This document shows, in pieces, positions 1 to 6,369 of a DNA stretch of 15,681 bases (the stretch's first letter is position 1; each line of letters begins with the position of its first letter). The stretch covers positions 1 to 15,681 of the forward strand of contig VBON01000027.1 of the NCBI GenBank assembly GCA_005877525.1, read 5' to 3'. A program made the translations under genes and the position numbers. The notes beneath the pieces were generated by a model. It was not told where the DNA came from and searched no databases. It saw only the letters and a list, made by a program, of their open reading frames with translations. This DNA is from Nitrospirota bacterium. GTDB lineage: Bacteria; Nitrospirota; Nitrospiria; Nitrospirales; NS-4.

Positions 1-1741
1 ACTTCGAGCGCTTGGAGGCTTCAGGCGCTTGCGCCGCCAGAACCTGCCCGCTGACATCCCTGGGCAATATCCCGAGGTACTGCACCGTTTGCGCCGCGAT
101 CCGCTGGAAGACGGGCGCTGCCACCGTTCCTCCCCATTGTTCGGTCTTGGGCTCATCGATCACCACAAGGATCGTCAGTTGAGGATCATCAGCAGGCAGA
201 AACCCGACAAACGACGCGACTGTGCGCGTCTTCGAATATCGCCCCGTGTTCGGATCCAGCTTTTGGGCCGTGCCGGTTTTGCCGGCGACGTCATACCCTG
301 ACAGGGCCGCCATTGTGCCGGTCCCCCCCGGGAGCACGACCCCTCGCAAGATATCAGTCATCACGCGGGACGTGGTCGGAGAAATGGCGCGGCGACGAGC
401 GGCCGGTTCGAATCTCGCCAGCGTCAGTCCGGATGAGGCTTTGATTTCCGAAACAATATAGGGACGCATCACCCATCCTCCATTGGCGATCGCCGATACC
501 GCCATCGCCAATTGCAGAGCAGTAATCCCCACTTCCTGCCCCATCGAAATAGAAGCCAGCGAACGAGACCCCCAGGCATGCGGCTGCTTCGTCAATCCTC
601 GAACTTCCCCATGAAGGTCTACCTCGGTTTTCTGCCCGAAGCCGAACGCCGTGACGTACTTCGCGAGCCTCTCCGGACCGAGGCGTTGACCCACCTTAAT
701 AATACCGATATTGCTCGACTTATGAAGCACCTCGGCAAACGTCATCCAGCCGTGCTTGTGATGATCATGGACGACAGTCTTTTCTACCACATACTTGCCG
801 TCTTCGCCGTACACAAGATCGTCCGGCGAAAACAGCTCCTCTTCGAGGGCCGCAGCGGCCGTCACTATTTTGAATGTCGATCCCGGTTCATAGATGTCTG
901 CGATGGCCCGGTTCCTCGAGAGGTTCGCATCCGAACCGGGATGATTGGGATCGAAGGTCGGCCGTACCGCCAAAGCCAGGATAGCACCCGTTTTCGGCTC
1001 GCTCACGATTGCCACGCCGCCGTTCGCCCTGGTCTTCGTAACGGCTTGGTCAAGTTCTTGCTCGGCAATATATTGAATCACTTCATCAATGGTGAGGATG
1101 AGATCCTTGCCGGCGGATGGCGCGGCGTAATTCAAGCCCTTGGGAAACACCGCTCCGCCCAGGGCGTCACGCTCGACGATAAAATGTCCTCGCTCCCCGC
1201 GGAGCTGAGCATCGTATCTTCGCTCCAACCCCTCCAGGCCTTCGTTGTCGATACTCGCAAAGCCGAGCACGTGAGCGAGCAGTGTGCCATTGGGATAGAA
1301 ATGCCGCGCCTCAGGAATCAAGCCGATTCCGGGCAGCGACAGCGCCCGCAAGCGCTCTGCTTTGTCCGGAGCCAGACGTCGCTCAAGCCAAACAAAGTCG
1401 CGTCCGTTCTTGAGCTTGGCTTCCACCTGCCCCGCGTCGACGAGAAGCACCCGCGCCAAATGGGAAGCGGTGCGCCGCGTATCGGTGATCACCCGGGGCG
1501 CGCCGAAGACCGAGGGAACATCCAAATTCATGGAGAGGATTTTCCCACTCCGATCGTAGATCGTTCCCCGGCCCCCCTCGATCGTCAGCACTTTATGGTG
1601 CTGGCGCCCGGCTTTTTGTCCGAGATCCGCTGCCTGAATCACTTGCAACTGAAACAAACGCGCCAGGATTACGAAGAAGCCGAGACCCAGCAGAACGCCG
1701 GCGGCAATCACTCGCCATCGCTTCTCTCGAGGCTCGAACAT
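1..1741 (-). CDS. ftsI: Class B penicillin-binding protein FtsI/PBP3, septal D,D-transpeptidase (3' end outside window)
   Basis: Cross-links septal peptidoglycan in the periplasm as part of the divisome. 580 residues are visible and the C terminus runs off the left edge. A short cytoplasmic tail (MFEPREKRWR) is followed by one membrane segment at about residues 10-28, then the PBP dimerisation domain, then the transpeptidase domain. All three catalytic motifs are present: STFK (Ser288, Lys291), SSN (342-344) and KTGT (488-491). The GQEVGIT stretch is also typical of the family. The ATG at 1741 places the membrane segment correctly and has GGTGAG six bases upstream, which lies inside a copy of the window's dispersed repeat. 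It is third in rsmH-ftsL-ftsI order, 106 bases after ftsL, as in classical dcw clusters. A PASTA domain beyond the edge cannot be excluded. Confidence 0.95.
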   Translation of the reverse strand, partial: MFEPREKRWRVIAAGVLLGLGFFVILARLFQLQVIQAADLGQKAGRQHHKVLTIEGGRGTIYDRSGKILSMNLDVPSVFGAPRVITDTRRTASHLARVLLVDAGQVEAKLKNGRDFVWLERRLAPDKAERLRALSLPGIGLIPEARHFYPNGTLLAHVLGFASIDNEGLEGLERRYDAQLRGERGHFIVERDALGGAVFPKGLNYAAPSAGKDLILTIDEVIQYIAEQELDQAVTKTRANGGVAIVSEPKTGAILALAVRPTFDPNHPGSDANLSRNRAIADIYEPGSTFKIVTAAAALEEELFSPDDLVYGEDGKYVVEKTVVHDHHKHGWMTFAEVLHKSSNIGIIKVGQRLGPERLAKYVTAFGFGQKTEVDLHGEVRGLTKQPHAWGSRSLASISMGQEVGITALQLAMAVSAIANGGWVMRPYIVSEIKASSGLTLARFEPAARRRAISPTTSRVMTDILRGVVLPGGTGTMAALSGYDVAGKTGTAQKLDPNTGRYSKTRTVASFVGFLPADDPQLTILVVIDEPKTEQWGGTVAAPVFQRIAAQTVQYLGILPRDVSGQVLAAQAPEASKRSK

Positions 1742-1743
1742 GG

Positions 1744-1822
1744 CTATCTCACCCGCCCAGCCATTTCACCCACCCAGCCCTGGGTCGGCCAAGACCGACC
1801 CTTTTCCTCCGGTCCGCCGAGA
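1744..1822 (+). repeat. Dispersed intergenic repeat, copy A (two tandem boxes plus hairpin) between ftsL and ftsI
   Basis: Bases 1760-1780 read GCCATTTCACCCACCCAGCCC, the window's repeat core with one substitution and one extra base. A second, diverged box (CTATCTCACCCGCCCAGCC, 1744-1762) abuts it in tandem and ends three bases from the ftsI start. Next comes an inverted repeat, GGGTCGG (1782-1788) and CCGACCC (1795-1801), followed by TTTT. A second GC-rich hairpin-like stretch with a T run sits at 1811-1836. On the minus strand the box reads GGGTGAAATGGC towards ftsI and supplies its Shine-Dalgarno-like GGTGAG. Confidence 0.7.
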
Positions 1823-1847
1823 CGGCCGCTTTTTCCCTTGGACCCCT

Positions 1848-2162
1848 TCACTGCGTCGCAAAGTGCGCCACCGGCAGCACTCCCTGACTCGGCGGGGGCA
1901 CGGGTTTGGGACGCGGGCCGACCAACACCACCTGATCATAGCGTGGGCGGATCATGCCGAGCTTGGTCAACGCCACCCGCTCAATCTGCTCCGGGGCGGT
2001 GACTCTCGCCAGTTCCAATTCTAAGGCGCGCTGTTCGTGCTGAGCCTGTTTTTTTTCGGCGCGCAGCTGTTCAATCGCATATCCAGTGCGGTAGACGTCG
2101 ACTTTCTCGCACACGGCTATAAGCGTCAGGGCCCACAGGAATGTGCCGATGAGGAACTTCAT
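1848..2162 (-). CDS. ftsL: Cell-division protein FtsL
   Basis: Small bitopic divisome protein of 104 residues that with FtsB and FtsQ relays the signal activating septal peptidoglycan synthesis. Residues 3-20 form one membrane helix. Residues 28-57 (the YAIEQLRAEKKQAQHEQ region) look like a short coiled coil, and the segment APEQIERVALTKLGM is the typical FtsL end-of-coil motif. The tail is proline-rich. The chosen ATG at 2162 overlaps the rsmH stop as ATGA and has GGAGG six bases upstream; an open frame continues to 2225 but would overlap rsmH with no merit. FtsL sequences diverge strongly, so identity rests on size, topology and position between rsmH and ftsI. Confidence 0.88.
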   Translation of the reverse strand: MKFLIGTFLWALTLIAVCEKVDVYRTGYAIEQLRAEKKQAQHEQRALELELARVTAPEQIERVALTKLGMIRPRYDQVVLVGPRPKPVPPPSQGVLPVAHFATQ

Positions 2163-3034
2163 GCTGCCTCCTTGCGGGCCAGAACCCGCAACTTCGCGCT
2201 TCGCGCTCGTGGATTCGCGGTGCATTCCTCACGAGAGGGCTGGATCGGTCTCTTCGTTAGAATCAGAAATTCCTCGGCCGGATCGCGGCTGAGCTCTCGA
2301 AATCCATGTTTGACGATCCGATCTTCGAGTGAATGGAAAGACAGGATGACTAGCCGCCCGCCGGGGCATAGAAAACCGGCGAGCATGCGGATGGAGTCTG
2401 CAAGATCCTCAAGCTCATGGTTTACGGCAATCCGGAGGGCTTGAAAGGTCCTCGTGGCATAATGCAGGCGGCCGTGCAGATAGACACGTGGAACGACGCT
2501 GCGAATAACGTCCGCGAGAGCGTGCGTCGTCAGAATCGGACCTCCTTCGCGCCTGCGAATAATGGCCCGCGCGATTCGCCGTGAATAGCGCTCCTCCCCG
2601 TACTCATAGAGGATTCTGGCCAGCTCTGTTTCTGGAAGACGATTGACGAGGTCGGCCGCGGTCGTCGTTTCACGGGCATCCATCCGCATATCCAGAGGAC
2701 CCTGGTTCTGGAAACTGAAGCCGCGGGCAGCGGCGTCGAGTTGTCGGGATGAGACGCCCAAATCCAGGAGAATTCCATCTAGACTGCAAAGGCCGATCTT
2801 CGGCAGGACACTTGCGGCTTCCCGGTAGCGCGCGTGAATCAACATCGCCCGCTCTCCATACGGTTGTAACGCGCGCTCAGCGGCTCCAAGTGCTTCGGCG
2901 TCCCGATCAAATCCGACCAGGTGGCCGCCCTCACCGACAGTGCCATCCATGTAGACCGCTCCGGCGCGAGGTTGAAGCCAGGCCAGAACCTCCGTTAACA
3001 TCACGGGCCGATGCACGATCCACCCGCTTTCCAC
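2159..3034 (-). CDS. rsmH: 16S rRNA m4C1402 methyltransferase RsmH (MraW) with a gap in the SAM-binding region
   Basis: Methylates N4 of C1402 in 16S rRNA using SAM and acts in the cytoplasm. 291 residues, slightly short for the family (about 300-315). Recognisable blocks: HRPVMLTEVL (8-17), DGTVGEGGH (30-38), FDRD (42-45), LLDLGVSSRQLD, RGFSFQNQGPLDMRMD, TFQALRIAVN and ISFHSLEDRIVK-like SFHSLEDRIVK. After GGH38 the protein jumps straight to LVGFDRD, whereas E. coli RsmH has 13 more residues there; the helix after motif I seems deleted in frame. The GTG at 3034 has GGGAG upstream and gives the usual N terminus; GTG at 3016 is an alternative because the first GTG lies inside the third MraZ-type repeat. 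The stop overlaps the ftsL start by four bases. Function may be impaired by the gap. Confidence 0.93.
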   Translation of the reverse strand: MESGWIVHRPVMLTEVLAWLQPRAGAVYMDGTVGEGGHLVGFDRDAEALGAAERALQPYGERAMLIHARYREAASVLPKIGLCSLDGILLDLGVSSRQLDAAARGFSFQNQGPLDMRMDARETTTAADLVNRLPETELARILYEYGEERYSRRIARAIIRRREGGPILTTHALADVIRSVVPRVYLHGRLHYATRTFQALRIAVNHELEDLADSIRMLAGFLCPGGRLVILSFHSLEDRIVKHGFRELSRDPAEEFLILTKRPIQPSREECTANPRARSAKLRVLARKEAA

Positions 3035-3055
3035 TTACTCCCACTCTTACCCACT
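3030..3055 (-). promoter_or_regulatory. MraZ-type operator: three AGTGGG/A repeats with a 10-bp period
   Basis: On the minus strand AGTGGG (3055-3050), AGTGGG (3045-3040) and AGTGGA (3035-3030) repeat every 10 bases, separated by four-base spacers. MraZ is known to bind TGGG/GTGGG direct repeats with 5-nt spacing at the head of dcw operons. The array starts about four bases after the predicted transcription start and runs into the GTG start of rsmH, so bound protein would block both promoter escape and the ribosome site. No mraZ is present between promoter and rsmH. Confidence 0.7.
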
Positions 3056-3065
3056 GAGCTTCTGC

Positions 3066-3093
3066 AGTATAGGCGGTCTTTGAAAGATGTCAA
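3066..3093 (-). promoter_or_regulatory. Sigma-70-type promoter for rsmH-ftsL-ftsI
   Basis: Minus strand TTGACA (3093-3088), 16-base spacer, TATACT (3071-3066). This is a perfect -35 and a five-of-six -10. Transcription should start near 3059, giving a leader of only about 25 bases before the GTG at 3034. Confidence 0.8.
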
Positions 3094-3170
3094 GATTAAA
3101 AAACAGGTTTTACGGACACATAGAAAAAACATTCGGGGGGTCAATCGCCTGTTGATAACTCAGCCCAGAT

Positions 3171-3199
3171 GGGAAAACAGCCCAGGACGTTGTACTGGG
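3171..3199 (-). terminator. Weak possible terminator after asnS
   Basis: Downstream of the asnS stop the minus strand has CCCAG (3199-3195), a nine-base loop, CTGGG (3185-3181), then CTGTTTTCCC. The stem is only five pairs and the T run is four, so this is a weak candidate. The rest of 3094-3215 shows nothing else that I can assign. Confidence 0.3.
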
Positions 3200-3215
3200 A
3201 AAAACGGTGAGGTAC

Positions 3216-4511
3216 TTAGGGGTAGATTTTGTAGAGCATGCGCGGGAATGGGATGGTTTCACGGACATGCTCAAGACCACAAATCCATGCGACCGCGCGC
3301 TCGATGCCCATTCCGAATCCTGCGTGGGGAACAGAACCGAACGTTCGCAAATCCAAATACCATTTGAAGGCGTCTTCAGAAAGGCGGTGCTCCTTCAGCC
3401 GCGCTTCCAGCTTGTCGCGCTCATGGATCCTCTGCCCGCCTCCGATGATTTCACCATAGCCTTCAGGCGCGAGGACATCCATGCAGAGCGCCAACGCGGG
3501 ATTCTCCGGATCTTCTTGCATGTAAAAGGCCTTGATGATCTTTGGATAGCGATGGACGATCACTGGCCGGTCGAATTCCTTCGACAGAATTGTTTCCTCA
3601 TCGCCACCGAAATCGTCCCCTGGCTGAATAGGATTGCCGCGCTCTTGAAGCCGCTCCACGGCCTCCTGATAGGTGATCCGCGGGAAGGGAGCGGCAATGG
3701 CCTCGAGCTTGCTCACATCGCGCTCCAAGACCTTCAGCTCCTCTCTGCGAAGCTTGAGAACTGAGCGGACGATAACGATCAAAAACTCTTCGGCCAGCGC
3801 CATCATATCCTGAAGTTCGGCATACGCCACCTCAGGTTCGATCATCCAGAATTCCATCAGATGGCGGCGGGTCTTGGATTTTTCGGCGCGAAATGTGGGC
3901 CCGAAGCAGTAGACCTTTCCGAAGGCGGCTGCCGTCGCTTCGTTGTACAGTTGCCCGCTTTGTGTCAGGTAAGCCTTCTCACCGAAATAATCGGTCTCGA
4001 ACAGCGTGGTCGTCCCTTCGCAGGCATTGGGTGTAAAAATCGGCGTATCGACCAAAACAAACCCGCGGTCGTCGAAGAAATTTCGGCAGGCTCGAATAAT
4101 TTCGTGCCGAACACGAAGAATCGCGTGTTGCCGATGCGAGCGAAGCCAGAGATGCCGGTTCTCCATAAGAAAGCCCGTACCGTGCTCCTTTGCCTGGATC
4201 GGAAACTCCTGCGCCACGAGTTGGACAGGCCGGAGGTCCCGGACATCCAATTCACACCCGCCCGGCGCCCGGGGGTCTGCCCGTACCTTTCCGGTCACAA
4301 TCACTGACGATTCTTGCGTCAACTTGTTTGCCTGTGCAAACAACTCCTCCCCCACCGTCGCCTTACTCATGACCGCCTGCATGTCGCCGGTCCCATCGCG
4401 CAAGATGAGAAAAGCGATCTTGCCGCCCATCCGCTTGTGGCGTAGCCATCCGCGAATGCTTACCTCTTGCTCAAAATGCTGAGCCAAATCTTCAATGTAG
4501 ACGACCGGCAT
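3216..4511 (-). CDS. asnS: Asparaginyl-tRNA synthetase
   Basis: Class II aminoacyl-tRNA synthetase charging tRNA-Asn with asparagine and ATP in the cytoplasm. 431 residues, normal length. An N-terminal OB-fold anticodon-binding domain (about residues 4-105, with IRGWLRHKRMGGKIAFLILRD) precedes the catalytic core. Motif 2 is FRAEKSKTRRHLMEF (207-221) and motif 3 is GFGMGIERAVAW (from about 398). ACEGTTTLFE and the glutamate-rich IIGGGQRIHERD segment favour AsnRS over AspRS. I chose ATG 4511 because MPVVYIEDL aligns with usual AsnRS starts; the frame stays open to an ATG at 4562 but those 17 residues (HQGPLRCFLPC...) look non-coding. Neither start has a clear Shine-Dalgarno. Divergent from the FG-GAP gene; rsmH follows on the same strand but has its own promoter. 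Confidence 0.93.
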   Translation of the reverse strand: MPVVYIEDLAQHFEQEVSIRGWLRHKRMGGKIAFLILRDGTGDMQAVMSKATVGEELFAQANKLTQESSVIVTGKVRADPRAPGGCELDVRDLRPVQLVAQEFPIQAKEHGTGFLMENRHLWLRSHRQHAILRVRHEIIRACRNFFDDRGFVLVDTPIFTPNACEGTTTLFETDYFGEKAYLTQSGQLYNEATAAAFGKVYCFGPTFRAEKSKTRRHLMEFWMIEPEVAYAELQDMMALAEEFLIVIVRSVLKLRREELKVLERDVSKLEAIAAPFPRITYQEAVERLQERGNPIQPGDDFGGDEETILSKEFDRPVIVHRYPKIIKAFYMQEDPENPALALCMDVLAPEGYGEIIGGGQRIHERDKLEARLKEHRLSEDAFKWYLDLRTFGSVPHAGFGMGIERAVAWICGLEHVRETIPFPRMLYKIYP

Positions 4512-4585
4512 GGTTGAAAGTCTATCGCAGGGCAAAAAGCAGCGCAAGGGACCCTGATGCATGAGAAAAGAGATAATTCCGTACG

Positions 4586-4614
4586 TTGCGCCGGTTGTGA
4601 TGACCCGCTACAAT
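4586..4614 (+). promoter_or_regulatory. Possible promoter for the FG-GAP lipoprotein gene
   Basis: TTGCGC (4586-4591), 17-base spacer, TACAAT (4609-4614). The -10 matches well and the -35 only in TTG. Predicted start at about 4621 would leave almost no leader before ATG 4624, so either the mRNA is leaderless or this match is fortuitous. Confidence 0.3.
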
Positions 4615-4623
4615 GCGGCGGCC

Positions 4624-5784
4624 ATGAAAAAGTCCCTGCTACGCATGGTGCAGCTCCTAGCGAGCGTGGTTCTCTTCACCGGTATCGCTTGTAGCCAACG
4701 GGAGTCCCATCAAGTCCCTGACTTGTTCTATCTTTACCACACCTATGCGGTCGGCAAGAATCCGACCAACGTCGTCTCGGGAGATATTAATGGGGACGGC
4801 TGGGCGGATCTCGTGACGACCAATATCGGCAGCGACTCCTTGAGTATTCTCCTTGGAAACGGCGACGGTAGCTTCCGCGACCCAATGACATTGCGAGTGC
4901 CTGAACAACCCCGGGCGGTCATCCTGCATGATCTGAACGGCGATGGACTCCTCGATCTCGCCGTCGCCAACGTCGGAAATAATCGGGTGACGATTTTATT
5001 GGGAAATGGACGCGGGCAGTTCATCCAGAACGACGTATATCCGGCTGTCAAATCCCCGATTGCGCTGGTCTGTGCGGACTTCAATAAGGATGGGCGCCCG
5101 GACCTTGCTGTGGCGCTTCGAAACGACAAACTCATGATCTTATTGGGTCGCGGCGATGGTTCATTCGTCCAAAAAGCCCTGTACGAATATGGTGACACGC
5201 CCACGGCGGTGGTGGCGGCGGACCTCAATGAGGACGGGATTTTGGATCTCGCGGTCACTCAGGGGGGGCAGATGAGCAGCGCCGTGGCGATCTTTTTGGG
5301 CAAAGGCGATGGGACATTCCATCAACCGATTTCTTATAAGACCGGCCATCGACCGTTGGGCGTTTCTATCCTGGACCTGAATGGCGATCGCCATTTGGAT
5401 ATGCTGGTCGTCAACGGCGAGATGGACGACATCACTGTCTTTTTGGGAAAAGGAGACGGCACCTTTACGAAAGGGACAGCCTTCGGGGCAAACGCGGGGC
5501 CGATGGCGATGGTCACCGGAGACTTCGACGGTGACGGCAAAACAGACGTCGCTGTAGTCAACAACCTTTCCAGCGATGTCTCGATTGTTCTCGGGAAGGG
5601 AGACGGCACCTTCTGGCAACCACCGCGAAGTTACAAGACCGGGTCGGCCCCATTCGCGGTCGCCGCCGTGTCATTCACATCCAAGGATCCAAGACCCGGC
5701 CTTGTTACTGCCAACAACCTTGCGAGTACCGTCTCCGTCTTTCTGGCAAAAGATCCTCGCTCCCACCTTGTGCCGATTCAATAA
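4624..5784 (+). CDS. FG-GAP/VCBS repeat beta-propeller lipoprotein, function unknown
   Basis: 386 residues, exported. MKKSLLRMVQLLASVVLFTGIAC is a signal peptide ending in a lipobox-like GIAC with Cys23 as likely lipidated residue; Gly at -3 is not ideal, so a plain signal peptide is possible. The rest is six clear FG-GAP repeats of about 47-52 residues, each with a calcium-binding loop (DINGDGWADL, DLNGDGLLDL, DFNKDGRPDL, DLNEDGILDL, DLNGDRHLDM, DFDGDGKTDV) and a following LLG-GDGSF-like strand. A seventh, degenerate repeat (near SFTSKDPRPGL) lacks the aspartates. Together they would close a seven-bladed propeller. The start at 4624 is set by the signal peptide; the frame is open from 4561. 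Partner and ligand are unknown. No catalytic residues are recognisable. Confidence 0.85.
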   Translation: MKKSLLRMVQLLASVVLFTGIACSQRESHQVPDLFYLYHTYAVGKNPTNVVSGDINGDGWADLVTTNIGSDSLSILLGNGDGSFRDPMTLRVPEQPRAVILHDLNGDGLLDLAVANVGNNRVTILLGNGRGQFIQNDVYPAVKSPIALVCADFNKDGRPDLAVALRNDKLMILLGRGDGSFVQKALYEYGDTPTAVVAADLNEDGILDLAVTQGGQMSSAVAIFLGKGDGTFHQPISYKTGHRPLGVSILDLNGDRHLDMLVVNGEMDDITVFLGKGDGTFTKGTAFGANAGPMAMVTGDFDGDGKTDVAVVNNLSSDVSIVLGKGDGTFWQPPRSYKTGSAPFAVAAVSFTSKDPRPGLVTANNLASTVSVFLAKDPRSHLVPIQ

Positions 5785-5795
5785 ATCTTCCCGGC

Positions 5796-5825
5796 TTGAC
5801 ATGGCTTTCCATGTCGCCTTACAGT
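5796..5825 (+). promoter_or_regulatory. Possible promoter with a palindrome over the -35, upstream of the 60-aa membrane protein
   Basis: TTGACA (5796-5801), 18-base spacer, TACAGT (5820-5825). A perfect inverted repeat, GACATGG (5798-5804), CTTT, CCATGTC (5809-5815), overlaps the -35 and spacer. It could be an operator, or a hairpin ending the FG-GAP transcript, since it starts 14 bases after that stop; no T run follows, which argues for operator. Confidence 0.45.
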
Positions 5826-5846
5826 GGCCACCGAAAATGACATCGC

Positions 5847-5870
5847 GGGGCCTGGCGGCTGAAATGGTGG
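5847..5870 (-). repeat. Dispersed intergenic repeat, copy B
   Basis: Minus-strand bases 5867-5847 read CCATTTCAGCCGCCAGGCCCC, 19 of 21 identical to CCATTTCACCCGCCAGCCCCC in copy D. On the plus strand the box reads towards the ATG at 5887, ending about 20 bases before it. No hairpin is attached. Confidence 0.55.
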
Positions 5871-5886
5871 GTGGGTGCGAGAGGTC

Positions 5887-6069
5887 ATGAAAACTTTTTT
5901 ATGGTGGTTCTTGACTGGCGCGGCAACCACGCTGGGGGTGTTGATGGTGCAAGGCGGATTTCAAGACCTCATCAGCGGCAACAAGAGTTCCGCCAGTTTT
6001 ATGCTCACCATTACGGGAGGTGGCTTGCTGGCCGGTTGCATCGCTATGATTTTGAATCGGATCAAATGA
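5887..6069 (+). CDS. Small two-helix membrane protein, function unknown
   Basis: 60 residues, starting MKTFLWWFLTGAATTLG. Two hydrophobic segments, about residues 4-22 and 37-55, are joined by a short polar stretch (QDLISGNKSS) and end in a basic NRIK tail, so it probably forms a hairpin in the inner membrane. ATG 5887 has GAGAGG just upstream (three to four bases, slightly close); an in-frame GTG at 5875 would add four residues and is less likely. It lies between two repeat copies and downstream of its own possible promoter. I do not recognise the family. Hydrophobic pattern and ribosome site support it as a real gene. Confidence 0.65.
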   Translation: MKTFLWWFLTGAATTLGVLMVQGGFQDLISGNKSSASFMLTITGGGLLAGCIAMILNRIK

Positions 6070-6096
6070 AACCGTCAGCCAGAGGGGCTGGGACAA

Positions 6097-6137
6097 CGGC
6101 GCGTCTCGACGCGCCGGGGGCGGGCGGGTGTAATGGC
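6097..6137 (-). repeat. Dispersed intergenic repeat, copy C (box plus 8-bp hairpin)
   Basis: Minus-strand bases 6137-6117 read GCCATTACACCCGCCCGCCCC, 19 of 21 identical to copy D. Directly attached is the perfect hairpin CGGCGCGTCTCGACGCGCCG (6097-6116): an eight-pair stem with a CTCG tetraloop. There is no T run on the plus strand after it, so it is not a standard terminator for the 60-aa gene. Confidence 0.7.
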
Positions 6138-6180
6138 GCTGAATGTTGACATCGGCTCAGAGGAATGTCACAGTGCTGCT

Positions 6181-6369
6181 ATGACGTGCTTGAAATGCAA
6201 AGGTTTTATGCTCGCCGAACGGCAGTATGCCTTGGACAGCCGTCGCCTTTACGCACGCTGTCTCAACTGTGGATTTTGGCTCGATCTCGCAGACCTTCTG
6301 CGGTTCTTTCATCGGGTTTTGCAGGCGGGGGAGAAGGATATGAAGTCAGGAGCCACAATCCCCTCGTGA
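6181..6369 (+). CDS. Small zinc-ribbon-like protein, function unknown
   Basis: 62 residues. Two CxxC pairs, Cys3-Cys6 (CLKC) and Cys27-Cys30 (CLNC), spaced by 20 residues, form a plausible zinc ribbon. An aromatic and hydrophobic helix (FWLDLADLLRFFHRVL) follows, then a short tail. I chose ATG 6181 because the first CxxC then sits at the N terminus as in many such proteins; the frame is open to ATG 6133, which lies inside repeat copy C and would add 16 residues. Neither start has a well-spaced ribosome site (AGAGGA lies about 16 bases before 6181). The stop overlaps the GTG of the carboxypeptidase gene by four bases (GTGA), implying translational coupling. Family not recognised; the partner may be RNA, DNA or protein. 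Confidence 0.65.
   Translation: MTCLKCKGFMLAERQYALDSRRLYARCLNCGFWLDLADLLRFFHRVLQAGEKDMKSGATIPS

Noticed and set aside
512..2002. A 496-codon open frame on the plus strand
   Set aside because: It is antisense to ftsI, whose minus-strand frame has all transpeptidase motifs. Its product is low in hydrophobic segments and matches nothing I know; long antisense frames are common in GC-rich DNA.
3150..3158. TTATCAACA on the minus strand, a near match to a DnaA box
   Set aside because: A single box with one mismatch and no others nearby or AT-rich unwinding region; chance level.
4512..4562. N-terminal extension of asnS to the ATG at 4562
   Set aside because: The added residues do not resemble AsnRS N termini, while ATG 4511 matches the normal start.
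6165..6365. A longer start for the D,D-carboxypeptidase
   Set aside because: The extra residues overlap the zinc-ribbon gene, have no family resemblance and would bury the signal peptide.
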